Below are positions 1-8,400 of a stretch of DNA of 64,000 nt, in pieces. The notes beneath the pieces are model-generated. The model was not told the origin of the DNA. It saw only the letters and a list, made by a program, of their open reading frames with translations, and did no database searches. The first letter of the stretch is position 1, and every line of letters starts with the position of its first letter. This DNA comes from DATLZU01 sp035573855. Its GTDB lineage: Bacteria > Nitrospirota > Nitrospiria > Nitrospirales > Nitrospiraceae. The stretch is from NCBI GenBank assembly GCA_035573855.1, contig DATLZU010000019.1:62001-126000 (forward strand). The letters are read 5' to 3'. The translations under genes were made by a program, and so were the position numbers.

Positions 1-76
1 TCCATGGTCCATACGTGACATTTACCTATATGGACCGCCAATTCACAATGATAACGACGCAGAGGGAGGATCCACG

Positions 77-1711
77 ATGGCAAAGCAACTACTGTACAGT
101 GAGGCGGCGCGGGCCGCGATCCTGAAAGGGGTCAATCAGCTCGCCGACGCCGTGAAGGCGACGCTCGGCCCCAAGGGTCGTAACGCGATTCTGGACAAGA
201 AGTTCGGCGCGCCTACGATCACCAAGGACGGCGTGACCGTCGCGAAAGAGATCGAGCTGAAGAACCCATATGAAAATATGGGCGCCCAGCTTGTTCGCGA
301 GGTTGCCAGCAAGACCAGCGACACGGCCGGCGATGGCACCACGACCGCCACCGTGCTTGCCCAGGCGATCTACCGTGAGGGCGTCAAAAACATTACCGCA
401 GGCGCCAACCCGATGGAAATCAAGCGGGGCATCGACCGAGCGGTGGAAGTGGTGGTGCAGGAACTCAAGAAGCTCAGCAAACCCTGCCAGACCAAGACCG
501 AGATTTCGCAGGTCGGCACAATTTCAGCCAACAACGACAAGACGATCGGCGACCTGATCGCCGAGGCCATGGAAAAGGTAGGGAAGGACGGCGTCATCAC
601 CGTCGAGGAAGCCAAGTCCATGTCCACTTCGCTGGACGTTGTCGAAGGCATGCAGTTCGACCGCGGATATATCTCCCCCTACTTCGTCACCAACGCCGAG
701 CGGATGGAAGCCGTTCTCGAAGAGCCGCTCATCCTTATTAACGAAAAGAAAATCAGCAGCATGAAGGACCTGTTGCCGATTCTGGAGCAGGTCGCCAAGA
801 TGGGCAAGCCGCTGCTGATCATCGCCGAAGAAGTGGAAGGCGAAGCTCTGGCCACCTTGGTCGTGAATAAGTTGCGCGGCACGCTGAACGTGGCGGCGGT
901 GAAGGCCCCCGGTTTTGGCGACCGGCGCAAGGCCATGCTGGAGGATATTGCGATCCTGACCGGAGGCCAGGTGATCTCCGAAGACCTCGGCATTAAACTC
1001 GAAAACGTGAAGCTAACGGATCTCGGTCGGGCCAAGCGGGTGACGATCGACAAGGACAACACCACGATCGTGGAAGGGTACGGAGATCCGAAGAAGATCG
1101 AGGGCCGCGTGAAGCAGATCAAGTCTCAGATCGAAGAAACGACGTCCGATTACGATCGGGAGAAACTGCAGGAGCGGCTGGCGAAGATTGTAGGCGGCGT
1201 GGCGGTCATCAACGTCGGCGCGGCTACCGAAACCGAAATGAAGGAGAAAAAGGCCCGCGTGGAAGACGCACTGCATGCGACCAAGGCAGCCGTCGAGGAA
1301 GGCATCGTGCCCGGCGGCGGCGTCGCCTATCTGCGCTGCATTCCGGCACTGGATCCCTTGCTGAAGGATGTGCCGCCCGAGCAGAAAGTGGGCGTCAACA
1401 TCGTCCGGCGCGCGCTGGAAGAACCCATCCGCCAGATCGCTGCAAACGCCGGCGTGGAAGGGTCGGTGGTCGTAGAAAAAGTCAGACAGAACTCGAACCC
1501 CGCATACGGCTTCAATGCACAAACCGAAGAGTACACCGACATGCTCAAGGCGGGGATCATCGATCCGACGAAGGTCGCGCGTTGCGCGTTGCAGAACGCG
1601 GCCAGCGTGGCAGCTCTGATGCTGACCACCGAGGTGATGGTTACGGAGATCCCGGAGGAGAAGAAAGAGCCGGCCGGCGCCGGTCACGGTCACATGCACG
1701 ACATGTACTGA
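77..1711 (+). CDS. groEL: 60 kDa chaperonin GroEL
   Basis: ATP-driven GroEL chaperonin subunit that forms double rings and folds cytosolic proteins with GroES. The 544 residues match the family length. Near the N-terminus the ATP-site motifs LGPKGRN and GDGTTTATVLAQ are intact, and the hinge motif GGGVAYLR is present near residue 412. The start has a strong ribosome-binding site (AGGGAGGA, 8 bases upstream). The usual Gly-Met-rich tail is replaced by a short histidine-rich end, GHGHMHDMY. The 76 bases upstream hold a perfect 8-bp inverted repeat (6-13 and 29-36) but no HrcA/CIRCE operator (TTAGCACTC) and no room for groES, which would have to lie outside the window. Confidence 0.98.
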   Translation: MAKQLLYSEAARAAILKGVNQLADAVKATLGPKGRNAILDKKFGAPTITKDGVTVAKEIELKNPYENMGAQLVREVASKTSDTAGDGTTTATVLAQAIYREGVKNITAGANPMEIKRGIDRAVEVVVQELKKLSKPCQTKTEISQVGTISANNDKTIGDLIAEAMEKVGKDGVITVEEAKSMSTSLDVVEGMQFDRGYISPYFVTNAERMEAVLEEPLILINEKKISSMKDLLPILEQVAKMGKPLLIIAEEVEGEALATLVVNKLRGTLNVAAVKAPGFGDRRKAMLEDIAILTGGQVISEDLGIKLENVKLTDLGRAKRVTIDKDNTTIVEGYGDPKKIEGRVKQIKSQIEETTSDYDREKLQERLAKIVGGVAVINVGAATETEMKEKKARVEDALHATKAAVEEGIVPGGGVAYLRCIPALDPLLKDVPPEQKVGVNIVRRALEEPIRQIAANAGVEGSVVVEKVRQNSNPAYGFNAQTEEYTDMLKAGIIDPTKVARCALQNAASVAALMLTTEVMVTEIPEEKKEPAGAGHGHMHDMY

Positions 1712-1765
1712 GCTGAGAACGATTGGCTGACGCGCTCTCGCTGAGCGCGATCACCGTTGGATGGC

Positions 1766-1790
1766 GGGCCGAGCAGTTCCCGCTCGGCCC
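1766..1790. terminator. stem-loop between convergent groEL and glnE-like gene
   Basis: Perfect 9-bp stem (GGGCCGAGC / GCTCGGCCC) with a 7-base loop, in the 87-bp gap between the convergent ends of groEL and the minus-strand glnE-like gene. No clear U-tract follows on either strand, so it is a candidate bidirectional or Rho-assisted end rather than a classical intrinsic terminator. Confidence 0.45.
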
Positions 1791-1798
1791 GTCGCGTT

Positions 1799-3475
1799 TC
1801 ATGCCTGCTTCCTGGCTTGGAGGATCGCCTGCAACAGACGGGAACGCCCCGTGGCATAGAAGAAGCGACGGAAGATAGAGTTGACCCGCTCCGTATGGCG
1901 CCGATAGTCTGCGGTGAAGCGATCGGCGGCAGTCTTCCGGTCCCTGCCCGCGTAGCCGAGCCGAATCGCGCACTGCGTCAATTCGTCCGGTCTGTCGGGC
2001 AGCGCATGGGTTTGGAGGTCATGCACCATCTGCAGTTTGTGCTCCACGTCGCGCAGAAAGACATAGGCCTCCGCCAGCGCCGACTGCTCCGCCGCCGACA
2101 ACAATCCCAGTTCTCGGAATCGAGCCAGCGCTCCTAGGGTGCTACGGTCCAGCACGCGCGGCAGAACCTTTCCGCATATCACCTGGATCGTTTGCACGAG
2201 AAACTCGATCTCCCGAATCCCCCCGATGCCCAGTTTGACATTCCTCCGTTCGTGACCGCGGTCGGCCATTTTCCCGTTGATCAGTTCCTTCACCGCCCGC
2301 ACTTCTTTCAGGATAGTTTGGACGTCCGCAGCTCGTGATGACGGTTGCGGACCATTCAAGATGAACGGTCGCGTCAGCCGCAGAAAGGCCCGACCGACCT
2401 CGCGGGAGCCCGCGATCGGCCAAGCCTTCAGCAGCGCAAGGCGTTCCCACACTTCGCCCCGCGTCCTGTAGTACTTGGCATACTCTTCCAAGGACCTGGC
2501 CAACCGCCCGACCGATCCTTCCGCGCGAAGTCTCAGATCCACGCGAAAGACACGGCCTTCCCGTGTCGGAGCGGCGAGCGCCTGCGTCAGCCGACGCGCA
2601 AGCTGTTCAAAATACTCTTCGTTGGAAATCTCCCGGCGACCTTCTCGGGTACCGCCGGCATCCGACGCATACACGAAAATCAGATCGACGTCGGAGCTGT
2701 AGTTGAGTTCTCCCCCGCCGAGCTTGCCCATGCCGATCACGGCAAATCCGGTTTCAACCAGCCGTCCTTTGGCGTCGCGGTGCATCGGAACTCCGCACTG
2801 CCGTCGAAGGTCCGCCTCGACGATTTCGTATGCGGCCTGGATCAACACCGCTGCGAGATCGGAAAGCGCGGCGGCGGTATCCGGCACGTCGTCCAGCCCC
2901 AGCAAATCGCGTACGCCGATCCGCAACATTTCCCGACGCCGAAACCGCCGAAGCGCTTCCAGTTTGAGCTCGAATGTTGTCAGGTTGGCCAACGCCCGGC
3001 TCAGCGCTCGGTCCAAAGACGCGCGCGTCGGGCGTCTCGTCAGGACTTGTTCTTCCACCAGCCAATAGACAAGGAGCGGATCTCGGATCAGCGTCTGGGC
3101 CAGCGACTCGCTGTTGCCGAAAATCGTACAGAGCAGGTGCAGCATACGGGGCGAGCCATGCAAATATTCGAACAGCGCCGCCCGGTTGATGCCGGTCTGG
3201 AGAAATCGTTCCCAACGATTCAGCGCTTGGTCCGGATCGGCGGTCTGCGCAACGGACTCGAGGAGATCGCCCAACATCTTTGCCAAGAGATGCCGCGTCC
3301 GAGGCTCTCCGGCCATCGCTTGGATGTTGGCGTCGGCCTGCGCGATATCGGCCAGCCCGTAGGGCTTGAGAAGGGTGGCAACTTGGCCGGCATCGAGTTT
3401 GGGCGCCAACAGAAGCGCGCTCGGATCGGATGATCGCGCGGTGGGTCGAGTCATTAGCGATTTCGTGTGCAGCAT
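1799..3475 (-). CDS. GlnE-like protein, single nucleotidyltransferase domain (adenylyl-removase type)
   Basis: Member of the glutamine-synthetase adenylyltransferase (GlnE) family, but only about 558 residues, roughly half of a normal GlnE. The nucleotidyltransferase signature GMGKLGGGELNYSSDVDLIF carries metal-binding Asp262 and Asp264. The GGGELN form resembles the N-terminal, deadenylylating half of two-domain GlnE. A helical GlnE-type region follows, with GIGGIREIEFLVQ and RDVEHKLQM. The frame stays open to 3538, but a TATAAT box at 3512-3517 would start the RNA near 3505, so ATG 3475 (or 3454) is preferred. The partner-like ACT-GlnE gene is divergent from it. Inferred role: removal of AMP from glutamine synthetase when nitrogen is limiting. 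Confidence 0.82.
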   Translation of the reverse strand: MLHTKSLMTRPTARSSDPSALLLAPKLDAGQVATLLKPYGLADIAQADANIQAMAGEPRTRHLLAKMLGDLLESVAQTADPDQALNRWERFLQTGINRAALFEYLHGSPRMLHLLCTIFGNSESLAQTLIRDPLLVYWLVEEQVLTRRPTRASLDRALSRALANLTTFELKLEALRRFRRREMLRIGVRDLLGLDDVPDTAAALSDLAAVLIQAAYEIVEADLRRQCGVPMHRDAKGRLVETGFAVIGMGKLGGGELNYSSDVDLIFVYASDAGGTREGRREISNEEYFEQLARRLTQALAAPTREGRVFRVDLRLRAEGSVGRLARSLEEYAKYYRTRGEVWERLALLKAWPIAGSREVGRAFLRLTRPFILNGPQPSSRAADVQTILKEVRAVKELINGKMADRGHERRNVKLGIGGIREIEFLVQTIQVICGKVLPRVLDRSTLGALARFRELGLLSAAEQSALAEAYVFLRDVEHKLQMVHDLQTHALPDRPDELTQCAIRLGYAGRDRKTAADRFTADYRRHTERVNSIFRRFFYATGRSRLLQAILQARKQA

Positions 3476-3511
3476 GCGGGACCCCGAAATCGTCCGTACC
3501 TTGCGGCCGGC

Positions 3512-3540
3512 ATTATACCGGTGCGAACGAGGAGGCACAA
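3512..3540 (-). promoter_or_regulatory. sigma-70-like promoter of the minus-strand glnE-like gene
   Basis: Minus-strand TTGTGC (3535-3540), a 17-base spacer and a perfect TATAAT (3512-3517). It lies in the divergent interval between the two GlnE-like genes and sets the start choice for the minus-strand gene. Confidence 0.55.
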
Positions 3541-3562
3541 CGAGCCGCCGTTCGGGTATACT
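3534..3562 (+). promoter_or_regulatory. candidate promoter of the plus-strand ACT-GlnE gene
   Basis: TATACT at 3557-3562 with a weak -35 (GGCACA, 3534-3539) 17 bases upstream. It overlaps the -35 of the divergent promoter, so the two promoters could compete for polymerase. The -35 match is poor. Confidence 0.35.
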
Positions 3563-3580
3563 GAGCGCGAGCGGGCTGTC

Positions 3581-3711
3581 GGCATCAGCTCTCAGCCATC
3601 GGACGTCGGTTATCAGCGTTAGCCGTCAGCGGTTCGTGAATGCCTTTTCTCGCCCTTCGCTTACGAGGTGAGAAAGGACGAATTGCGGTTGATGACTGAG
3701 AGCTGATAGCC
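3581..3711. repeat. degenerate CTGA/GCTGA-type intergenic inverted repeat
   Basis: Two arms of about 20 bases (3581-3600 and 3691-3711) are near-perfect inverted copies built on TCAGCTCTCAG. Between them is a second imperfect hairpin (TTTCTC / GAGAAA, about 3646-3676). The element fills the leader of the plus-strand glnE-like gene and leaves no clear ribosome-binding site. Related TCAGC/GCTGA strings recur near 31.3 and 40.2 kb. Confidence 0.55.
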
Positions 3712-3722
3712 AAACACTTTTC

Positions 3723-5984
3723 ATGATGACCACCGAAGAACGTCTCGATGCGCTTAGGCCACTGTGCCCTGATGTTGCGGAAGACATCCTGCGCGATTTT
3801 GTGTCGCGCATGGATGCCGACTACTTCGCCCGCTTCTCGCCCGACGACATCGCGCAACACATCCGGCTTGCAGCGCGCCTGGATCCGGACCATCCCTGCC
3901 AAATCCATATTCAACCGAAGGATGGCCCGTCGTTTGAGGTCGTGGTCGTAGCCTACGACTACTTTTCGGAATTCGCCACGATCTGCGGACTGCTGTCCGC
4001 CTTTGGGCTCGACATCCAGGAAGGGCGTATCTACACCTTCACAGACGTAGCGCCGTCCCCTTCGTCACGCGCCCGATCGGCGTGGCCCCCGCGCCGCCCC
4101 AAAGCCAGGCCGGGCCTCGCACGGAAAAAGATTGTCGATTTCTTCCGTGTGCGCCCGATGGCCGGAGTCGTGTTTTCTCCGGCGGAGCAACGCCGCTTCA
4201 CCGGTGAACTGAACCGCATGATCCACCTGCTGGATGCCCAGCAGTTCGAAGAGGCGCGCCACCACGTGAACCGGCAATTGGTGGAGCGGCTCGGTAAACA
4301 GCGGAGCACTTTCTCTGGTCTGCTGCAGCCTGTGCACATCACCTTCGACAACAGCCAATCCGCGACCGACACGATCATGGACATCCGATCGGACGACACA
4401 CCCGCCTTCCTCTACGCGTTCGCTAACGCGCTGGCCATGCGGAACGTCTACATCACCAAGGCCCAGTTCGAGAACGTCGGCCCGAAGCTTCATGACCGTT
4501 TCTACGTCCGAGATCGCTACGGACAGAAGATCGTCGATCCGGACGAACAGCAGAATCTCCGGATCACCGCGGTGTTGATCAAGCAGTTCACCCACGCGCT
4601 CACCTGGGCGCCGGACCCTGCCAAAGCGATCGAGGCTTTCGATCAGTTCCTGGACTTGATCCTTAAAGAGGACAAGGGCCCCAAACGTCGAAAGGGCCTT
4701 GCCTTCGTCAAGGACAAAAGGTTTTTCCCGCTGCTTGCCCGCCTGTTGGGCGCCAGTGATTTCCTGTGGGAGGACTTTCTGCGCCGGCAACACACCAATC
4801 TCCTGCCGATGCTGGAAGCCTATCAGGTCGAGCCCCTCATCAAATCGAAACAGGAATTGAACAAGATCCTGAGCCGCCGGCTGGCGACTTGCAAGACCGA
4901 CGAGCAGCGGCAACACACGCTGAATCAGTTCAAGGACGAAGAGTTGTTCCGGATCGATATGAAGCATCTCCTCGATCCCGCCACAAGTCTCGCCGACTTT
5001 TCGCTGGCCCTCACCCAGTTGGCCGAAACCGTTGTGAGTCGAAGCGTGGTCGACTGCCAAGCGAAACTGGAACGTCTCCACGGCCGGCCGAGGCTCGCTG
5101 ATGGCCGCCGTTGTCCCATGACCGTGCTGGGGATGGGAAAATTCGGCGGCCGCGAGCTGGGCTATGCGTCCGATATCGAAGTGCTCTTTGTGTACGAGGG
5201 CTCAGGACGGACCGACGGCCGCCAACCGCTGGACAACAGCGAGTACTTCGAACGGTTGGTCCAGGAACTCTTGCGCTGGATCGAGGCCAAGCAGGAGGGG
5301 ATTTTCCATTTGGATGTGCGCCTGCGGCCGCACGGGAGTAAAGGATCACTGGCCAACGCGCTCGACGAAATACGGACCTATTACAGTCCTTCGGGGTTGG
5401 CCGCCCCGTTCGAACGGCAGGCGCTGATCAAGTTGCGCCACGTGGCCGGAGATGAACACTTGGGCAAGCGGGTCGAAGCACACCGAGACGCGTACGTATA
5501 CAGCGGCGCGCCGTGGGATCTGATGATCGCACTCGACCTGCGACGGCAGCAGGTGAAGGAGCTGGTCGAGCCGGGACGTATCAACGTCAAGTACAGCCCG
5601 GGCGGGTTGATCGACGTGGAGTACGCCGTCCAGTATCTGCAACTGATGTACGGCCATCGGCATCCAGCGTTGAGAACCACGAACACGATGGAGGCGCTGG
5701 CGGCCTTGGTCGAAACCGGATTGGTCGCGCGCGACGACGGTCTGCGCCTGCGCCAGGCCTACCTGTTCTTCAGGACTCTGATCGATGGCCTGAGGATGGT
5801 GCGGGGGAATGCGAAAGATTTGGTATTGCCCGAACCGGAGTCAGACGACTTCGTCTTCTTGGCCCGGCGGGTTGGGTATGCAACCGAGGACTGGCAGACT
5901 GGAGCCAGCCATTTACATTCCGACCTCGCCCGCCACATGGCCGAGACCCGAGCGTTTTTCGAGCGGCGCTTCGGCGCGCTCTAA
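3723..5984 (+). CDS. ACT-domain GlnE-like adenylyltransferase
   Basis: The 753-residue protein joins two ACT-like regions to one GlnE-type nucleotidyltransferase. ACT1 is about residues 71-109 (FEVVVVAYDYF). ACT2, about 203-275, resembles the C-terminal ACT repeats of GlnD, ending DRFYVRDRYGQKI. The catalytic signature GMGKFGGRELGYASDIEVLF is at 470-489, with Asp484 and Glu486; the second position is normally Asp. GGRELGYASD resembles the C-terminal, AMP-adding half of two-domain GlnE. SPGGLIDVEYAVQYLQ follows near residue 619. Inferred role: adenylylation of glutamine synthetase, with glutamine or another small ligand read by the ACT domains instead of only through PII. The last 4 bases overlap the convergent CBS gene. 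No good ribosome-binding site precedes the tandem ATGs at 3723 and 3726. Confidence 0.85.
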   Translation: MMTTEERLDALRPLCPDVAEDILRDFVSRMDADYFARFSPDDIAQHIRLAARLDPDHPCQIHIQPKDGPSFEVVVVAYDYFSEFATICGLLSAFGLDIQEGRIYTFTDVAPSPSSRARSAWPPRRPKARPGLARKKIVDFFRVRPMAGVVFSPAEQRRFTGELNRMIHLLDAQQFEEARHHVNRQLVERLGKQRSTFSGLLQPVHITFDNSQSATDTIMDIRSDDTPAFLYAFANALAMRNVYITKAQFENVGPKLHDRFYVRDRYGQKIVDPDEQQNLRITAVLIKQFTHALTWAPDPAKAIEAFDQFLDLILKEDKGPKRRKGLAFVKDKRFFPLLARLLGASDFLWEDFLRRQHTNLLPMLEAYQVEPLIKSKQELNKILSRRLATCKTDEQRQHTLNQFKDEELFRIDMKHLLDPATSLADFSLALTQLAETVVSRSVVDCQAKLERLHGRPRLADGRRCPMTVLGMGKFGGRELGYASDIEVLFVYEGSGRTDGRQPLDNSEYFERLVQELLRWIEAKQEGIFHLDVRLRPHGSKGSLANALDEIRTYYSPSGLAAPFERQALIKLRHVAGDEHLGKRVEAHRDAYVYSGAPWDLMIALDLRRQQVKELVEPGRINVKYSPGGLIDVEYAVQYLQLMYGHRHPALRTTNTMEALAALVETGLVARDDGLRLRQAYLFFRTLIDGLRMVRGNAKDLVLPEPESDDFVFLARRVGYATEDWQTGASHLHSDLARHMAETRAFFERRFGAL

Positions 5985-6799
5985 GAGCGGACCGCTCCGT
6001 CCTCGTCGGCCCCGCCTTCCAACACCAGCCCGGACAACTCGTCATAGGCCCGCAGCAGATCGGAAACCGAGAGTACGCCGATGATCGTGCCGTCCTCCGT
6101 CACCGGTAAGTGTCGAACGCCGTTCTCCTTCATGAGGCGGATCGCTTCGGTCATCGGCTCAGTGTCTTCGATCGTGACGATCGATTTGCTCATGCACTGT
6201 TTGACAGTGGTGGTATTGGGGTCGAGGCCGCGCGCTACTGCTTTCCGGCTGAGGTCGGTGTCCGTGATGATGCCGATGTAGCGCAGGCCGTCATCGACCA
6301 AAAGGGACCCGACTCTCCACTTTTGGAGCAGCCGCCCGGCCTCTTTGATCGTCGCGTCTCGATGGACGCTGCGGACGTCGTGCGACATGTAGTCCGCCAC
6401 CTTCACGCTGGTCAATACGTTCGTCCGCCCGTTCCTGGACGCCACTGACGCCTTTCGCTCCTCCAGTTCCGAGATGCAGCTCTCGATGACGCGCTTGCGT
6501 TGTTGAAGGCTTTCGCGAAAGATATCCTCCGCCCCTCCCTCCTGCGCCTCTTCGGGCAAATTGACCAAGCTTGCCGCCTCACCCAGCTTGGCGTACTGGT
6601 AAGCTTCCAGTTGATCGGATGCCTCGCCGAAGACCAGGCTGATCAGTTGCTCGGTGGTGGCATCAAACTCGTCAAGGGAGGCCAACAACTTTTTCCGGGA
6701 AAGAAACGGCTGGAATTTCGCAAGCTGCTGGCGAAACCGTTCAAGGTCACGGTCGAGAAACAGGCCGCGAGCCAATCGGGCTTTCATAGACTTCTGCAT
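5981..6799 (-). CDS. CBS-domain protein with helical N-terminal region
   Basis: The 272-residue soluble protein has a helical N-terminal half (about residues 1-130, with a likely coiled coil around residues 90-125) and two CBS motifs (about 135-190 and 200-258, containing VADYMSHDV and VKQCMSKSIVTIED). Paired CBS motifs form a Bateman module that usually binds an adenine nucleotide and regulates a partner. No catalytic domain is attached, so the partner is unknown. ATG 6799 has GAGG about 8 bases upstream. The stop overlaps the end of the convergent ACT-GlnE gene. Confidence 0.85.
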   Translation of the reverse strand: MQKSMKARLARGLFLDRDLERFRQQLAKFQPFLSRKKLLASLDEFDATTEQLISLVFGEASDQLEAYQYAKLGEAASLVNLPEEAQEGGAEDIFRESLQQRKRVIESCISELEERKASVASRNGRTNVLTSVKVADYMSHDVRSVHRDATIKEAGRLLQKWRVGSLLVDDGLRYIGIITDTDLSRKAVARGLDPNTTTVKQCMSKSIVTIEDTEPMTEAIRLMKENGVRHLPVTEDGTIIGVLSVSDLLRAYDELSGLVLEGGADEDGAVRS

Positions 6800-6906
6800 A
6801 TCCGCTGCCTCGCCCTGTTGATGGGAGCCCCAGCATACTCCAATCCCGTCAGCCGCTCAAGAGGGAAGAGGGAACACCCTGCGGTTCGACGACAATCCGC
6901 TGTTTT

Positions 6907-8322
6907 CTACGTGCCACCGCGTTTTCCCTGCATTTCCTTGTCGTAAAACTCGAGCATCTGAGCGATTTCTTCCTTCGTCATGCCCTTCTCGACCCATCGG
7001 TGGGTTTCCTGGGCCAGCAGGTCCTTGGCGACATCTGGAGAAAGTTCCCGCACCATCGGAAGGAACTTGGTGTAGAAATGCTTGGCCACTTCGTAGAAGC
7101 CTTGCCAATGGACATAATCCGGCGCAACCTTGGAAAGCCCGTGCCGAGCGCGACGGCCTTCGTGATGCCACAGCTCATAGAACACCCATTCGATCTCCTC
7201 GTCGAACGGAGTCGGCGTGATCTTGTTCAACTCCTTTAACCGGTCCATCGCCGCCTTGGCCGGTTTGCCGAACTTCTCGTTGTACAGCGTGATGCCGCTG
7301 TCCATCTGGGTAAAGAAGCGATCGACGATCTCTGGGCTATGGCACGAGGAACAGACCTGCCTCATGGCTTTGCGCCGTTCCTCGTGTTGCTCGAGTCGCG
7401 TGGAGACCACCGGTCGCAAGGTCCAACTGATGCGGTCGCCCACGTCGTGCGTGGTGTCCTGCGTGAGCGTCGCGCTCATGTGGCACGTCGCGCAAGTTGG
7501 ATAGAGATAGTCCCGTCCGGGAATCCACTTCTCCTTGGGAAGGCTCAGCTTCATCTTCTCTTTGTTCGCCGTAAAGAGCACCCCGTGTTTGCTTTCGTAG
7601 TAGGCCTCGATCTGCGGATGATCCGGCCCCATGTGACAACGGCCGCAGCTTTCCGGCTGTCTCGCCTGGGCGATCGAGAAACTGTGCCGAGCATGGCAGG
7701 CCGAACAGGTGCCTTTCGACCCATCGGGATTCACCCGTCCGATCCCCGAATTGGGCCAGGTGGAAGGATGGAGCTTGCCGTTCTCCATGACTTTGACGAC
7801 GCTCCCGTGACAGCCGGCGCAGCCTGTCGTCCCCACCTCCGGGCCTTCCACGACGTTCCCCAGAAAATTGTCCAGCGATCCGATGAACTGTGCGCCCTTG
7901 GCATGATGGGATCGCGCGAATTCCTGCGCCTCCTTGTCATGGCAACGCATACAGTCTTTGGGCGTAACGAGCGTGGACACGACGGTGCCGTAATGGTCGA
8001 AGGCGTCGGGCTCGCCTTGTTCCGCCCGGTGACATTCCACACAGCCGATGCCCTTGGGTGCGTGCGCACTGACTTTCCAGTCGTTGATGCCGCCGACCGA
8101 CACGTCCTTGGCTAGATGGCAGTCGATGCATTTTTTGTTCTCAGCCGAGATGAACGGCCGCAGGCCGCCGCCCCGCCGCTCTTCCACCTGAACGTAGCCG
8201 ACGCCGGTCAGCGCGAGAAACAACACTAAGCACAGCCCGCCGATCAGATAGCGGGTGAAATTGAGTTTGCCGTTCGGCGCGGGTTCGTGATATCGACTCA
8301 GCTCGCTATCCGTCTCGTCCAC
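6907..8322 (-). CDS. membrane-anchored octaheme cytochrome c, HAO-related
   Basis: The 471-residue protein has eight CXXCH haem sites in order: CIDCH, CVECH, CMRCH, CAGCH, CSACH, CGRCH, CATCH, CSSCH. One N-terminal transmembrane helix (about residues 20-44) anchors it facing the periplasm. CGRCHMGPDHPQIEAYYESK and HHEGRRARHG are hallmarks of the HAO superfamily. It is last in an operon with cytochrome b and Rieske, so a role as the c-type electron acceptor of a bc-type complex is more likely than free catalysis; this is inference. Whether the tyrosine of PDYVHW matches the P460 cross-link position needs an alignment. The frame opens at TTG 8355, but GTG 8322 has AAGGAGG five bases upstream and is preferred. 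Confidence 0.88.
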   Translation of the reverse strand: MDETDSELSRYHEPAPNGKLNFTRYLIGGLCLVLFLALTGVGYVQVEERRGGGLRPFISAENKKCIDCHLAKDVSVGGINDWKVSAHAPKGIGCVECHRAEQGEPDAFDHYGTVVSTLVTPKDCMRCHDKEAQEFARSHHAKGAQFIGSLDNFLGNVVEGPEVGTTGCAGCHGSVVKVMENGKLHPSTWPNSGIGRVNPDGSKGTCSACHARHSFSIAQARQPESCGRCHMGPDHPQIEAYYESKHGVLFTANKEKMKLSLPKEKWIPGRDYLYPTCATCHMSATLTQDTTHDVGDRISWTLRPVVSTRLEQHEERRKAMRQVCSSCHSPEIVDRFFTQMDSGITLYNEKFGKPAKAAMDRLKELNKITPTPFDEEIEWVFYELWHHEGRRARHGLSKVAPDYVHWQGFYEVAKHFYTKFLPMVRELSPDVAKDLLAQETHRWVEKGMTKEEIAQMLEFYDKEMQGKRGGT

Positions 8323-8400
8323 AGGATCCTCCTTCAAGAGGTAACGCTCGTGCAAACGAACCGATCGCCTTTCGCCTAGCGCCTCGCCTCAGACGCCCAT

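Noticed and set aside
1..76. CIRCE operator for groEL
   Set aside because: The inverted repeat at 6-13/29-36 does not have the TTAGCACTC sequence or the 9-base spacing of CIRCE.
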